A stretch of 64,000 nt of DNA from Sulfuricurvum sp. (GTDB lineage: Bacteria; Campylobacterota; Campylobacteria; Campylobacterales; Sulfurimonadaceae). The notes under the pieces are model-generated. The model had not been told where the DNA came from and did not search any database. It saw only the letters and a program-made list of their open reading frames with translations. The translations under genes and the position numbers were made by a program. Location of the stretch: contig JAQTTG010000007.1 of the NCBI GenBank assembly GCA_028710885.1, forward strand, positions 1 through 64,000, given 5' to 3'. Each line of letters begins with the position of its first letter. Within the stretch, counting starts at the first letter, position 1. Shown one piece after another: positions 7,585 to 17,837 of this stretch.

Positions 7585-8976
7585 GTGCTCCGATATTTAC
7601 TTCTTCTATCAACATTCATAACACTAAGTTGGGGATGCTTGGCATGCAGTTACGGAGACATCAAAGTACAAACCGCACTCTTTCTCAATATTTCCAAAAA
7701 TACACTCACCTCTGTCGATGTCGAATGGACACTCGATCCCATGTTTTCACAAATGGTACTGGGAGATTTTGATCTTAACCGTAACGGTCAATTTGAAAAC
7801 TCTGAAAAATATGAGGTCTACAAGGCGATAGAGCCGATGAAAGAATTTGCTTTTTTTATCCGCCCAAAAGTCAATAACCACTTTATTATGCTCAAAGAAC
7901 TGAAAAATTTCACGGTTCTACAGCAAAAAGGGTTGGTTATCTACCGCTTTACTATTCCCATCAATGAACCGATTTACAAATCTATCCATTTACAAATCAC
8001 CTACAATGCCGACGCCGCATACAACAATGCAATCGTATTCCATCTAAATGAGAAATCCGTTTATCTCAATCCTGTCGATGCAGGAGAACTCACTAAAAAA
8101 CTCACCCAAATCGTCAATCCCAGAACCAATGATTCCTTACTCGATATCACGTTTCATCCTAGAATAATAGCTCTCTCCCCAGCACTGGGCGGAAATACCC
8201 GAAATCAATATCAAAGCGATTTTACCCAAAGTTTACGTACCCTTACCGAAAAAATTCACGGAGCTTTAGTAGAAGCTCAAGACCATCCTTCTGTTCAAAC
8301 CATAGGGGCTATTTTGTTTTTTTCACTCCTCTATGGCATTCTCCATGCCGCAGGTCCAGGGCACGGAAAAACATTGGTAGCAAGCTATTTTAGTACAAAT
8401 GAACGCAGTTATACCCGAGGAGTAAGTATAGCCCTCCTTATCGCAGGTACTCATGTCATCAGCGCATTTACTATCACAATGATTTTATATTGGTTTATCC
8501 ATACAATGTTTTCACAAACCATCTCTGACATCTCCCTATATACAACTAAAATGAGCGGCATGATTATCCTCCTCATTGCCCTCTATCTGACTCGTCAAAA
8601 ATGGCTCTATTATCAATTAAAACCAAAAAACATGCGTTTTAGCACAGTACCACACACAAGTAGCTGTGGATGCCATAGCTGTAAAAAAACGGCATATTCT
8701 ACAGACCTAATGCTCATACTCGGTGCAGGAATCGTCCCATGCCCAGGAACTATCATCGTATTTTTGTTTACGACCACGATGGGAATGTATCTGTTGGGCG
8801 CACTCAGCGCAATCGTGATGAGTCTTGGAATGGGATTAACCATCGCCATTACCGCTGCATTTGGAACAGCGCTTCGACACAAAGGCTCAGCAAAAGGGGA
8901 GAAATATCTAAAAACAATTGACTTCCTAGGGGTAGGTATTATGCTATTTGCTGGAATAGCCTTAGTGATTTCATAA
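7585..8976 (+). CDS. DUF1007-NicO fusion, nickel/cobalt-type transporter
   Basis: The 463-residue protein starts with a signal sequence, followed by a DUF1007-type periplasmic domain (about 21-200) with an EF-hand-like loop DFDLNRNGQFE. The C-terminal membrane domain (about 238-463) has both NicO/RcnA signatures: LHAAGPGHGKTLVASYF (253-269) and GAGIVPCPGTI (380-390). Between them is a cytosolic loop with clustered His and Cys (PHTSSCGCHSCKK). The family moves Ni or Co, often outward; direction and metal are not shown by the sequence. The start is GTG. It diverges from znuABC, so the two probably share metal-responsive control. Confidence 0.88.
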   Translation: MLRYLLLLSTFITLSWGCLACSYGDIKVQTALFLNISKNTLTSVDVEWTLDPMFSQMVLGDFDLNRNGQFENSEKYEVYKAIEPMKEFAFFIRPKVNNHFIMLKELKNFTVLQQKGLVIYRFTIPINEPIYKSIHLQITYNADAAYNNAIVFHLNEKSVYLNPVDAGELTKKLTQIVNPRTNDSLLDITFHPRIIALSPALGGNTRNQYQSDFTQSLRTLTEKIHGALVEAQDHPSVQTIGAILFFSLLYGILHAAGPGHGKTLVASYFSTNERSYTRGVSIALLIAGTHVISAFTITMILYWFIHTMFSQTISDISLYTTKMSGMIILLIALYLTRQKWLYYQLKPKNMRFSTVPHTSSCGCHSCKKTAYSTDLMLILGAGIVPCPGTIIVFLFTTTMGMYLLGALSAIVMSLGMGLTIAITAAFGTALRHKGSAKGEKYLKTIDFLGVGIMLFAGIALVIS

Positions 8977-8984
8977 CCTATCTA

Positions 8985-8993
8985 TGCTATAAT
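8985..8993 (+). promoter_or_regulatory. Extended -10 promoter for secG operon
   Basis: TGCTATAAT at 8985-8993 is a perfect extended -10 element, about 30 bases before the secG ATG and just after the NicO stop codon. It probably starts the secG-frr-pyrE transcript. Confidence 0.65.
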
Positions 8994-9023
8994 CGCGAAC
9001 TTTTTTAAATATCAAGGATTAAC

Positions 9024-9341
9024 ATGACAGGTATACTGCTCATCGTGCAGATCGTTTTGGTCGTTATGATCACCATCGCGGTACTTCTGCAAAAAAGTTC
9101 TAGCATCGGACTTGGAGCCTACAGCGGCTCAAATGAATCGGTATTTGGAGCTAAAGGACCGGGAACATTTTTGGCAAAAGTGACTTTCTTTCTAGGGTTT
9201 GTTTTTGTTGTAAATACCGTTGCGTTGGGTTATTTTTACTCTCAACAAAAAACTGCTTCTGTTGTGGATACTATGGTCGAAAATACCAATGTAGCAGCAC
9301 CGACAATCAACGTTGTAAACGATACCAACGCCACCAAATAA
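9024..9341 (+). CDS. secG: Preprotein translocase subunit SecG
   Basis: The 105-residue protein has two membrane segments (ILLIVQIVLVVMITIAVLLQ and the one around TFFLGFVFVVNTVALGYF) joined by the SecG loop with SSSIGLGAYSGSNESVFGAKG. The short tail is rich in Asn, Thr and Ala. SecG assists protein export through SecYE. AAGGATTAAC precedes the ATG. It heads secG-frr-pyrE, an arrangement also known in Campylobacter. Confidence 0.95.
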   Translation: MTGILLIVQIVLVVMITIAVLLQKSSSIGLGAYSGSNESVFGAKGPGTFLAKVTFFLGFVFVVNTVALGYFYSQQKTASVVDTMVENTNVAAPTINVVNDTNATK

Positions 9342-9356
9342 GACGAAGGGAATATC

Positions 9357-9914
9357 ATGTTAAACGAAGTGTATCAATTTTGTGAAGAAAAAATGCAAGG
9401 AAGCTGCGATCATTTGTTAAGCAATTTTCGTACTCTCCGAACAGGAAGAGTTACAACAAAAATTTTGGATAATGTTCGTATCGACAACTATGGGTCAATG
9501 ACCCCAATCGATCAAGCGGCAAGTGTACTTGCAACCGATGCAACAACCATCACCATCTCTCCGTGGGATAAATCGATGCTTTCCGTCATCGAGAAAGCGA
9601 TCATGAAAGCCGATATCGGTGTCAATCCGAATAACAACGGAACCGAAATCAAACTTTTCTTTCCTCCGATGACAGTAGATCAACGTCAAGATACGGCGAA
9701 AAAAGCTCGCGGAATGGCGGAAGATGCAAAAGTCGCGGTACGCAATGACCGTAAAAAAGCAAACGATAAAATCAAAGTGCTCGAAAAAGACAAACTGGTC
9801 ACTACCGATGAATCCAAAGGTGCTCAGGACAAAGTCCAAAAAATCACCGATAAATTTATCGCTAAAATCGAAGAATTGCTCAAAGCCAAAGAGCAAGATA
9901 TCTTGACGGTATAA
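9357..9914 (+). CDS. frr: Ribosome recycling factor
   Basis: The 185-residue product matches full-length RRF. It has the [20 protein letters not shown] segment of domain I in outline, then the [19 protein letters not shown] and [11 protein letters not shown] motifs. With EF-G it splits post-termination ribosomes. It sits 15 bases after secG, with AAGGGAATATC before the ATG, and 5 bases before pyrE. Confidence 0.97.
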   Translation: MLNEVYQFCEEKMQGSCDHLLSNFRTLRTGRVTTKILDNVRIDNYGSMTPIDQAASVLATDATTITISPWDKSMLSVIEKAIMKADIGVNPNNNGTEIKLFFPPMTVDQRQDTAKKARGMAEDAKVAVRNDRKKANDKIKVLEKDKLVTTDESKGAQDKVQKITDKFIAKIEELLKAKEQDILTV

Positions 9915-9919
9915 TCAGA

Positions 9920-10528
9920 ATGGATATCAAACAAATCTATCTCGATGCGAGCGCTATGCTCGAAGGGCATTTTAAACTCAGCTCCGGCAATCACTCCGCC
10001 TATTACCTCCAATCGGCAAAAGTCTTGGAGCAGCCTCGCACAGCAAAATTACTTGCCGATGCACTGGCAGCAAACATTCAAGCCAACGGGATCGAAATTG
10101 ATACCGTGTGTGCACCGGCTCTTGGTGGTTTGATCGCAGGATTTGCCCTTGCAACCGCACTCGATAAACGCTCTATTTTTGCAGAGCGTGTCAATGGTGA
10201 GATGCAAATCCGCCGCGGATTTGAGATCACCAAAGGTGAAAAAGTTCTCATTTGTGAAGACATCATCACCACCGGCGGTTCAGCGATGGAAGCGGCGAAG
10301 GCAATCGAAGCACTCGGCGGTGAAGTAGTCGGTTTCGCCGCTCTTGCTAACCGTGGATTCTGCAAACGCGAGGGAAGTGCGTTGGAGCGTAAAGTCAACT
10401 GTGCATTGCCAAGCGACAAACCCCTCTTTGCCTTGGCTGATTTCGATTTCGAAATGTATGCACCAGATAACTGTCCGCTTTGTGCGGACGGAAGCGAAGC
10501 GATTAAACCGGGAAGCCGTGGAAATTAA
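9920..10528 (+). CDS. pyrE: Orotate phosphoribosyltransferase
   Basis: The 202-residue enzyme converts orotate and PRPP to OMP in pyrimidine synthesis. It has the PRPP-binding signature [17 protein letters not shown] and the [21 protein letters not shown] substrate region near the N-terminus. The C-terminal extension carries a Cys pair (DNCPLCADG), seen in the longer bacterial class of PyrE. It is the third gene of the secG operon, overlapping nothing. Confidence 0.96.
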   Translation: MDIKQIYLDASAMLEGHFKLSSGNHSAYYLQSAKVLEQPRTAKLLADALAANIQANGIEIDTVCAPALGGLIAGFALATALDKRSIFAERVNGEMQIRRGFEITKGEKVLICEDIITTGGSAMEAAKAIEALGGEVVGFAALANRGFCKREGSALERKVNCALPSDKPLFALADFDFEMYAPDNCPLCADGSEAIKPGSRGN

Positions 10529-10550
10529 AATAATTTAAAAAGCTGATTAG

Positions 10551-10865
10551 ATGCAAAATCCTGAAAAATTCAAAGTCGACATTGAACATCTTCAAAAAGT
10601 ACAACGCACACTTCGTAAAGCGGGAAATATTTTCCCCAACGAATCAGAGCTTGTAGCTACACTCGAAGACCTCATAATCAAAGCGCAAGACGATAATTCA
10701 CTCAATACCTATTATCATATGGCCCAATATCTCAAACAACGCCTCAAAGAGCTAAAAGTGCATCTAAATGAACCGCTTGAAGCGGTCGATGCAGCAATTG
10801 AAGACTTAGAGTGGTCTATCCGCTATCTCCAATGGCTCGTCACTGAACAACCAAAAAAAGATTGA
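10551..10865 (+). CDS. Conserved small helical protein, unknown function
   Basis: The 104-residue protein is predicted all-helical and highly charged (FKVDIEHLQKVQRTLRKAG, then LKQRLKELKVHLNEPLEAV), with no signal or membrane segment. It ends close to the convergent antiporter gene, leaving 3 bases. The ribosome site is weak, so it may depend on coupling to pyrE, 22 bases upstream. I do not recognise a family. Its position at the end of the pyrE operon and the regular helix pattern support a real gene. Confidence 0.75.
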   Translation: MQNPEKFKVDIEHLQKVQRTLRKAGNIFPNESELVATLEDLIIKAQDDNSLNTYYHMAQYLKQRLKELKVHLNEPLEAVDAAIEDLEWSIRYLQWLVTEQPKKD

Positions 10866-10868
10866 TTT

Positions 10869-12479
10869 TTACAGCTGGCATTGCATCGCTTCTCCAACGA
10901 GGCGACTTGCAACCTCTTTTTTTCCATCAACCGTAACAGCGATAGGCAAATCATGCAATGCTTCTTTCTCTTCCAAACTCACCACTTTGACTACTACTTT
11001 TACATTAGGGTAATAGCTTAGTACACTCTCACATACCAATCGTTTTTTCTCCATATTATCCAAAGTAATAATAACACTGATGGCTTGTTCCACATGCAGT
11101 TTTTCTAAAATTTGATACTTTGCCATATCTCCATAATAAGCATCTTCACCCTCTTGAAGAGCCTCTTGTACGTGCTTATAGTTATTATCGATAATCACAT
11201 ACTCGATTTTTTGAGATCGAAGTTCTTTAGCAACAAATTTTCCGACGATTCCATACCCGCACACTACGACGTGATTAGCATGTTTAGTTAACATACTAAA
11301 ATCTTCAGTCACTCCGGGATCTTTAAAAACCAGAGCACTTATACGCGTAATATTAGAGAGGATGATTGGGGTTATTATAATCGATAGTACCACGGTCAAA
11401 ACAAGCATTTGAACCAATTGATCATCCAATAAATTCTGATTACTTGCTAGAGCAAAAATTGCGAATGAAAATTCTCCGACTTGAGAAAGAGCCAATGCGG
11501 TTTTAAAAGCAATTTTTGTTTTTGAAGAGAGACGAATAACCCAAAAGATGACAACTGCTTTGATCATTAATATAATGAGCAATGCCGCAATGATTGTTTC
11601 AAAATGTCCCCAAAAATAGCCTAGATCAATTTTCATCCCAACCGTGACAAAAAATGTCCCTAATAATAAATCTTTAAAAGGGGCAATATCGGCTTCGACT
11701 TTATGATGGTATTTTGTCTCTGCGATGATCATTCCTGCAATAAATGCTCCAAGTGAATAAGTAAATCCAAATGCATGCGCCAAAAGTGATGCTCCGACCA
11801 CTATCACCAAAACCGAACCCATGAAAAATTCATCAACCAATGAGTTGGATGAAAAATGAAGTAGCCATGTCATCAAGCGCTTACCAACCACAAACATCAA
11901 TCCTGCAATCATCACGGCACTAAATGCTGTTTGAATCAAAACATCTTTGATATGCCCACCATCAGAACTCAAAAAACCAATCAAAAGTAAAATAGGGATA
12001 ACAGCGATATCCTGAAAAATTAAAATCCCCATAGAGCGTTGCCCATATGGGCGATGGATCTCTTTTGTAGCTTTAAGATAGGTGAGAACAACAGCAGTTG
12101 AAGAGAGTGAAAGAGCCATCGAAGTGATCAATGCCGTCTCCAATGCTAATCCAAATATCCAAAATGCAAGAGCAAAAAAGATCACTGCACTAATGACGAC
12201 TTGCAAAAAGCCATTAACAAAGACATCCACTTTCATAACGGCAAGGCGCTGAAGTGAAACTTCTAAGCCGATAGTAAACATCAAAAATACAATACCGAAC
12301 TCTGCAATCATCCCCAACATATGGGAATTTGCCATATTATGCAGATCAAAAAGATAAGTAACACTTACTCCGGTTACAATATAGCCGACAATTTGAGATA
12401 TTCCTAACCTTTTCAAAAAAAGATTTAAGACAATTGAAATTCCCAAGGCAATAGTTACATAATAAAGCGCCGATTCCAT
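10869..12479 (-). CDS. CPA2 monovalent cation:proton antiporter with RCK domain
   Basis: The 536-residue protein has about 12 membrane segments (1-380), with the conserved IFQDIAVIP region (about 154-162), then a cytosolic NAD-binding RCK/TrkA-N domain starting at VVVCGYGIVGKFVAKEL (about 404-420). This is the KefB/KefC-like layout, for K+ or Na+ efflux in exchange for protons. The NAD-binding GYGIVG motif is intact. It lacks the second TrkA-C domain of some relatives. AGGAAAG lies before its ATG. The unusually structured leader at 12511-12566 lies upstream of it. Confidence 0.9.
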   Translation of the reverse strand: MESALYYVTIALGISIVLNLFLKRLGISQIVGYIVTGVSVTYLFDLHNMANSHMLGMIAEFGIVFLMFTIGLEVSLQRLAVMKVDVFVNGFLQVVISAVIFFALAFWIFGLALETALITSMALSLSSTAVVLTYLKATKEIHRPYGQRSMGILIFQDIAVIPILLLIGFLSSDGGHIKDVLIQTAFSAVMIAGLMFVVGKRLMTWLLHFSSNSLVDEFFMGSVLVIVVGASLLAHAFGFTYSLGAFIAGMIIAETKYHHKVEADIAPFKDLLLGTFFVTVGMKIDLGYFWGHFETIIAALLIILMIKAVVIFWVIRLSSKTKIAFKTALALSQVGEFSFAIFALASNQNLLDDQLVQMLVLTVVLSIIITPIILSNITRISALVFKDPGVTEDFSMLTKHANHVVVCGYGIVGKFVAKELRSQKIEYVIIDNNYKHVQEALQEGEDAYYGDMAKYQILEKLHVEQAISVIITLDNMEKKRLVCESVLSYYPNVKVVVKVVSLEEKEALHDLPIAVTVDGKKEVASRLVGEAMQCQL

Positions 12480-12510
12480 TCTTTCCTAACGCCATCAAAA
12501 CACGTATTGA

Positions 12511-12566
12511 TTAGCTACGCAAACGCATAGTTTACCTCGACGGTGTACCTACACGCTGATTGCGTA
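12511..12566. repeat. Structured intergenic element, divergent copy
   Basis: TTAGCTACGCAAACGCATAG at 12511 aligns with the elements near 21140 and 53301 (TTGGCTACGCTAACGCTATG). This copy has an outer inverted repeat, TACGCAA at 12516-12522 and TTGCGTA at 12560-12566. Inside it is a hairpin GTGTA-CC-TACAC at 12543-12554. It lies between the divergent antiporter and pyrG genes, so it could be in the leader of the antiporter transcript. The family relation of this copy is weaker than that of the other two. Confidence 0.5.
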
Positions 12567-12586
12567 TTTATTTTTGTTTCAAAGTA

Positions 12587-12615
12587 GCTTTTTATAAGTC
12601 TGTAAAGTATATAAT
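12587..12615 (+). promoter_or_regulatory. Putative pyrG promoter
   Basis: TATAAT at 12610-12615 is preceded by a T-rich stretch where a -35 box would be. It leaves a leader of nearly 90 bases before the pyrG ATG. The leader contains GGGTATTAACACCC, a short hairpin at about 12653-12666. Confidence 0.5.
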
Positions 12616-12709
12616 ACGTTCCTTAAGAAGAGCGACAAAATGTCCCTATTTTGGGTATTAACACCCATTCAACCCCATCTTTGGACTCGTAAACGATAAG
12701 GAACCATGT

Positions 12710-14338
12710 ATGACTAAGTATATTTTTGTGACCGGCGGTGTACTAAGCTCCCTCGGAAAAGGGATCACGGCGGCCAGTATCGGAGCCCTTCTCAAACACT
12801 CCGGCAAAGAGGTCGGAATGCTCAAGATCGACCCATATATTAATGTCGATCCAGGGACCATGAGCCCATTAGAGCATGGTGAAGTTTTTGTTACCCAAGA
12901 CGGAGCTGAAACCGATTTAGACATCGGGAATTACGAACGATTCCTTGATGCTTCATTTTTACGTACCAGCAATTTTACAACAGGACAAGTTTATAGCTCT
13001 GTTATCGAACGTGAACGCACCGGAGGATATTTAGGTCAAACGATCCAAGTTGTCCCTCATATCGTTGGTGAAATCGTTGATCGTATCAAAAAAGCGGGAG
13101 AAGGTCACGATATACTCGTCGTTGAACTCGGCGGTACGGTTGGAGACATAGAGGGCTTACCATTTATGGAAGCGATTCGTACGATGAAACATGATGACGA
13201 AGTAGAAGGGACATTTTTTATCCATGTTACCCTCATTCCATTTATAAAAGCCGCAGGTGAGCACAAAAGCAAACCGACACAACATTCAGTTCAAGAGCTT
13301 CGCCGCATCGGAATCACACCTCAAATGATTATTGCCCGTAGTGAAGAAAAACTCCCAAAAACATTCAAGAAAAAACTCGCTCTTGCGTGTGACGTAAGTA
13401 GCGACAGTATTATCGAAGCGATGGATGAACAAACAATTTATGCTGTACCGCTTAGCTTCCTCCATCAAAACATTCTTGCTCCAATCAGTAAAGAATTAAA
13501 CCTAGGCGATCTCAAACCCGATATGGAACAATGGGATACCTTGGTCAAAAAAATTGTTTCACCCAAATACCATGTTACCATTGGGTTTGTCGGTAAATAT
13601 TTAGAACTCAAAGAGTCGTACAAATCACTCATCGAAGCGCTGATTCATTCAGGTGCCCATTTGGATACACGTGTACAAATCAACTGGGTAGACAGTGAAA
13701 AAATCGAAAGCCAGGGGGCTGAAGTACTCTTACGTGACTGCGATTCTGTCCTTGTAGCCGGTGGTTTTGGAAATCGTGGAGTAGAAGGTAAGATTGAAGC
13801 GATCCGTTACGCACGTGAAAACCGTATTCCTTATTTGGGAATTTGTTTGGGTATGCAACTCTCTATCGTAGAATATGCTCGCAATGTATTAGGCTATAAC
13901 GATGCAAATTCAATTGAATTCAGCCCTACCACTACCCACCCGATGATCTATCTCATTGATAATTTTATCGACCAATCAGGGGCAAAACAGCTTCGTACAC
14001 ATCACTCTCCGATGGGCGGAACTCTTCGTTTGGGAGAATATCCATGTGAAACCAAAGAAGGTTCAAATTTACGAAAAGCATACAATGGAGCCACATTAAT
14101 CCATGAACGTCACCGTCACCGATATGAAGCTAATCCAACGTATCGTGAAGCGCTTGAAAATGCCGGCATGATAGTTACAGGTGAATCAAACGGGTTGATC
14201 GAAGCGGTTGAAATTCCGGCTCATCCATGGTTTTTAGGGGTACAATTTCATCCTGAATTCACGTCACGCCTTCAAAGTCCGAATGCTTCTATCCTCGGAT
14301 TTGTAAAAGCTAGTTTTACTCATGCGAATCCTGCCTGA
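12710..14338 (+). CDS. pyrG: CTP synthase
   Basis: The 542-residue enzyme aminates UTP to CTP with glutamine. The N-terminal synthase domain begins [20 protein letters not shown] and carries [17 protein letters not shown]. The C-terminal glutamine amidotransferase domain has the Cys nucleophile in [11 protein letters not shown] and His/Glu in FHPEF. Length matches the family. GATAAGGAACC precedes the start; an out-of-frame ATG four bases upstream could compete. The 3' end overlaps recJ by 17 bases. Confidence 0.98.
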   Translation: MTKYIFVTGGVLSSLGKGITAASIGALLKHSGKEVGMLKIDPYINVDPGTMSPLEHGEVFVTQDGAETDLDIGNYERFLDASFLRTSNFTTGQVYSSVIERERTGGYLGQTIQVVPHIVGEIVDRIKKAGEGHDILVVELGGTVGDIEGLPFMEAIRTMKHDDEVEGTFFIHVTLIPFIKAAGEHKSKPTQHSVQELRRIGITPQMIIARSEEKLPKTFKKKLALACDVSSDSIIEAMDEQTIYAVPLSFLHQNILAPISKELNLGDLKPDMEQWDTLVKKIVSPKYHVTIGFVGKYLELKESYKSLIEALIHSGAHLDTRVQINWVDSEKIESQGAEVLLRDCDSVLVAGGFGNRGVEGKIEAIRYARENRIPYLGICLGMQLSIVEYARNVLGYNDANSIEFSPTTTHPMIYLIDNFIDQSGAKQLRTHHSPMGGTLRLGEYPCETKEGSNLRKAYNGATLIHERHRHRYEANPTYREALENAGMIVTGESNGLIEAVEIPAHPWFLGVQFHPEFTSRLQSPNASILGFVKASFTHANPA

Positions 14339-15917
14339 GGTACCACTTCTCGACCATAATACTCTCGGGAGTTTTTTGGCGCGCCGTTTTGAAGCGCAGA
14401 GCGAAAAACTCTCCGACATCCCTCATCCAAAAGAACTCAAAGATGCTACAAAGGCTGCAAAACGTTTAGCCCATGCAATTCATAACGGTGAACGTATCGC
14501 ATTGGTTGGTGATTACGATGTGGATGGCGTCACCTCGACTGCCATTGTTAAACGCTTTTTTGACCTCATCCCTTATCCACTGATTACTACAATACCAAAC
14601 CGATTTACCGATGGGTACGGCGTTTCTAAAAATGTTCTCGAACGACTTGATGCGGATGTCATTTTTACGGTCGATAACGGTATTAATGCTATCGAAGCAG
14701 CCGTAGTATGTAAAGAAAGAGGGATTGATCTGATCATCACTGATCACCACACTCCCGGTGATATTCACCCTGATGCCTATGCCATTGTCAATCCAAAACA
14801 AGATGATTGCCCCTATCCGTTTAAAGAGATTTGTGGTGCTCAGGTGGGATGGCTTTTAATGGGATTACTCAAACAAGAGCTAAATCTCACCATTGATATG
14901 CGCCAGTTTTTCCCTTTTCTCGCCCTCGCAATCATCGCCGATGTGATGCCACTGGTGGGAATCAACCGTGCTATCGTCAAAACAGGCCTGGAGATGATGA
15001 GTCGCACAACGCTCTCTCCGTTTGTCCTCATCCGTGATTTCCTAAACCGCTCAAACGTCTCCTCGGAAGATATCGCTTTTCAAATCGCTCCCCGAATTAA
15101 CTCTGCGGGTCGGCTCGAAGATGCCTCTATCGCACTCGATTTTTTACTAGCGGATACGACAGAAAAAGCATATCATCAGTTTGAGCTCCTCACCGCACTC
15201 AACAACTTACGCAAAGAGACTGAATCCCAAACAACAACAGAAGCGATGATTCATGTTAATCCAAATGACTCCATTTTGGTTATCGCAGGTAATCATTGGA
15301 ATGAAGGGGTTGTAGGGATTGTAGCTTCACGCCTTGTCAACCATTTTCAAAAGCCCGCTATCGTTTTAAGCATCCATAACGGCATTGCTAAAGGCTCAGG
15401 ACGAAGTATCGGCAATGTCGATCTCTACAGCCTTATCAAATCCCAAGAGCACCTCCTCGCTAAATTCGGCGGGCATAAAATGGCGGCTGGGCTTTCTATG
15501 GATGAAAATGCGGTTGAAGCATTTCGGTGCGGAATCAACGAGGCATCAAAAACACTCAACCCATCCGACTTTATCCCTCACAATGAAATCATCGGAGAAT
15601 TGGCGCACGAAACAATAAATCTTCAGCTACTAGAGATTTTAGAACAATTCGAACCCTATGGAGAAGGGAATCCCCGTCCGAGGTTTTTGATACGTGAAGC
15701 CGATGTTGTCGCGGTAAAACTCTTCGGAAGCGATCAATCTCACAGCCGGCTTGAACTACGCCCCTCACAAATCAGCTCTAAAACCATTGAACTCATCGCA
15801 TTTCGACGAACATTAGCATGCCCAGAAGATAAGAAAATATCCTGCAGCTATACCGTAAATAAAAATGAATGGGGTGGACGTGTTTCGATACAATTGATGA
15901 TGGAGCAAATATTTTGA
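14322..15917 (+). CDS. recJ: Single-stranded-DNA-specific exonuclease RecJ
   Basis: The 531-residue DHH-family nuclease has the motifs [22 protein letters not shown] and the namesake TDHHTPG. Later come [11 protein letters not shown] and NWNEG-type [16 protein letters not shown] of the DHHA1 part. It acts 5' to 3' in recombination and mismatch repair. It is a little shorter than the E. coli enzyme, as in other Campylobacterota. It starts inside the end of pyrG, and its TGA overlaps the TTG of the lipoprotein gene. Confidence 0.96.
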   Translation: MRILPEVPLLDHNTLGSFLARRFEAQSEKLSDIPHPKELKDATKAAKRLAHAIHNGERIALVGDYDVDGVTSTAIVKRFFDLIPYPLITTIPNRFTDGYGVSKNVLERLDADVIFTVDNGINAIEAAVVCKERGIDLIITDHHTPGDIHPDAYAIVNPKQDDCPYPFKEICGAQVGWLLMGLLKQELNLTIDMRQFFPFLALAIIADVMPLVGINRAIVKTGLEMMSRTTLSPFVLIRDFLNRSNVSSEDIAFQIAPRINSAGRLEDASIALDFLLADTTEKAYHQFELLTALNNLRKETESQTTTEAMIHVNPNDSILVIAGNHWNEGVVGIVASRLVNHFQKPAIVLSIHNGIAKGSGRSIGNVDLYSLIKSQEHLLAKFGGHKMAAGLSMDENAVEAFRCGINEASKTLNPSDFIPHNEIIGELAHETINLQLLEILEQFEPYGEGNPRPRFLIREADVVAVKLFGSDQSHSRLELRPSQISSKTIELIAFRRTLACPEDKKISCSYTVNKNEWGGRVSIQLMMEQIF

Positions 15918-16381
15918 TTTTCAAACTCTTAATTTTATTGTTTTTACCCCTCATTTATATTGGCTGTTCTACCCCGAACAATGCACTCCCATATTCTCTT
16001 ACCATTTCCGAAGAGGGGCTTGGCGCAATTCATCCTACCACTTCATTTGAAGAGATCAATACCAAACTTAGTGGCTTTAACTTTGAAAAATTAAGTCAAA
16101 TCTCTCCAAACAATCCGCAATCGATTTTTTTGATTAAACGAGGTGAAAATCGCATTGCTCAGATTATTTCTGATTCTTCCGGTAAAAAAATTGCTGAAAT
16201 TGACATTCTCTCTCCCTTGATAAAAAACAAACACGATCAAGGAATCGGTGACACAATGAGTCCTCAAAATAATTTGATTTGCATTAAAGATATATGCCAC
16301 TACCGTGACGAACCTTCACTCTGCTATACGCTGGATATAAACAGCCATATCATTCGCGAAATAACCTATCAAAAGATATAA
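15914..16381 (+). CDS. Lipoprotein, DUF1131-like
   Basis: The start is TTG at 15914, in a TTGA overlap with the recJ stop, giving 155 residues. The N-terminus is a lipoprotein signal with lipobox IYIGC-ST ([17 protein letters not shown]). The mature part has SLTISEEGLGAIHPTTSFEE, which resembles DUF1131 (YfeY-like) lipoproteins, followed by a Cys pair in ICIKDICHY. Function unknown. A start further upstream within recJ would hide the signal peptide. Anchored in the inner or outer membrane; no clear Asp at +2, so outer-membrane sorting is possible. Confidence 0.8.
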   Translation: MIFKLLILLFLPLIYIGCSTPNNALPYSLTISEEGLGAIHPTTSFEEINTKLSGFNFEKLSQISPNNPQSIFLIKRGENRIAQIISDSSGKKIAEIDILSPLIKNKHDQGIGDTMSPQNNLICIKDICHYRDEPSLCYTLDINSHIIREITYQKI

Positions 16382-16387
16382 TACGAC

Positions 16388-17428
16388 ATGGATACTTTTT
16401 TTATTGAATTTCGCGATCCCCTTTTCGGTGTCGTTGTCTTTTTTATACTCCTCTTCATCCTCTCATTTCTGAGCTATTGGTGGGGACGTTACAAAGCAGC
16501 AAAAGAACATCGTGACCTCGAATCATTTTTAGGTAAATTTGAATCCATTGGAGAAGCAAAGCTCAGCGAACAGGTGCAGAGCAACTCTCTCTCGAGTGAA
16601 TCATGGCTTTTACTGGCACAGAGCTTTGAGCATCAGGGGAATTATGAAAAAAGTGTTGAGATATATCACGCCCTCCTATCCAAAAACCGTGATCCCATTT
16701 TTCAAAAAGACGCCCTTTTATTGTTGGGGAAAAGTTTTTTTAAAGCGGGGTTTTTAGAACGTTCTCGTCAGACATTCCTCCAAATACTTCAAAACAACCC
16801 CCGTACTCCGCAAGCGCTTCATCATCTGGTATTGATTTATGAACAACTTCAACAATACGATAAAGCACTAGAGGTAATGGAATCTCTCATTGAAATATCA
16901 TCCGAAAGCATTGATGAAAAACTCTATCTCGAATGCCGTATCCTCATCGGAAACCATCGTATTGATATGGATGAAAAAGCCCAAAAACTGTTTGAACTTT
17001 ATGAAGCGCACCGTAAACTAGGATATATGATTTTTGAATGGCTCTTTACCTATCGCCCGCAACTGGGATGGAGCCATTACGACCAATCACTCAGTGTACG
17101 CTTAAGTGACATATTATGGCGTCTTAGAGATGAGAATCTTGATTTGGATATAATTTCAAGTAACACTTATCTGCGTGAACTCTTTAGCGCAAAAGGTTCA
17201 GTCGATCTCTCTGAGGGAAGCTCAATTTTCGAACTCGATACCCTAATCGCACTACGTCGATGCGGTGAGAGCAAAGCTACAATGCAGTTTGAATATACCT
17301 GTGACAAATGTAATGTGATTTCATTCTTACCGTTTCATCGTTGTCCTCACTGTCATGCCATCGATTCAGTAAATGTTATTATGAATCTCTCAAAGGAACG
17401 GTTTGAAGAAAATAACTCTCTTCAGTGA
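16388..17428 (+). CDS. LapB-like TPR protein with zinc knuckle
   Basis: The 346-residue protein has one N-terminal membrane segment (DPLFGVVVFFILLFILSFLS), several tetratricopeptide repeats (units near SWLLLAQSFEHQGNYEKSVE and QYDKALEVMESLIE), and a C-terminal two-CxxC metal knuckle (CDKCN ... CPHCH). This order is that of LapB/YciM, which in E. coli binds FtsH and controls LpxC and thus LPS synthesis. The family match is structural; whether it regulates LPS here is inference. The stop overlaps rnhA by 26 bases. Confidence 0.85.
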   Translation: MDTFFIEFRDPLFGVVVFFILLFILSFLSYWWGRYKAAKEHRDLESFLGKFESIGEAKLSEQVQSNSLSSESWLLLAQSFEHQGNYEKSVEIYHALLSKNRDPIFQKDALLLLGKSFFKAGFLERSRQTFLQILQNNPRTPQALHHLVLIYEQLQQYDKALEVMESLIEISSESIDEKLYLECRILIGNHRIDMDEKAQKLFELYEAHRKLGYMIFEWLFTYRPQLGWSHYDQSLSVRLSDILWRLRDENLDLDIISSNTYLRELFSAKGSVDLSEGSSIFELDTLIALRRCGESKATMQFEYTCDKCNVISFLPFHRCPHCHAIDSVNVIMNLSKERFEENNSLQ

Positions 17429-17837
17429 CGGCTCAGCACTGGGTAATCCGGGACCAGGAGGATTCGGAGCGATTTTACGCTACGGAAGCAAAGAACGGAT
17501 TATTAGCGGTGGGGAAGTACATACGACCAACAATCGTATGGAACTACTCGGGGTAATTGAGGGGCTTCGTGCTCTAAAAGAACCGTGTGATGTTACTATC
17601 ATCTCCGATTCGAGCTATGTCATTCGCGGGATTAATGAATGGTTGGAAGGGTGGATTAAACGGAACTTTGCCAAGGTCAAAAATCCCGATTTGTGGCATG
17701 AATACATTACTGTCTCCGCCGGACATCACATAAACGGCGTCTGGGTTCGAGGACATAACGGCCATCCCGAAAATGAACGCTGTGATCAAATTGCCCGTGA
17801 AGAGGCAGAAAAATTTAAAAAAGGAATACAATCATAA
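17403..17837 (+). CDS. rnhA: Ribonuclease HI
   Basis: The 144-residue enzyme degrades RNA in RNA-DNA hybrids. The catalytic Asp-Glu-Asp-Asp set is visible: [35 protein letters not shown] and [10 protein letters not shown]. The start is a TTG at 17403 within the TPR gene, the only start giving the full beta-1 strand. The stop overlaps rnc by one base. Confidence 0.97.
   Translation: MKKITLFSDGSALGNPGPGGFGAILRYGSKERIISGGEVHTTNNRMELLGVIEGLRALKEPCDVTIISDSSYVIRGINEWLEGWIKRNFAKVKNPDLWHEYITVSAGHHINGVWVRGHNGHPENERCDQIAREEAEKFKKGIQS

Noticed and set aside
12480..12570. Possible riboswitch in the antiporter leader
   Set aside because: I compared it mentally with the c-di-AMP (ydaO) riboswitch linked to potassium genes and did not find its conserved core. 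It fits better as a divergent copy of the dispersed element.
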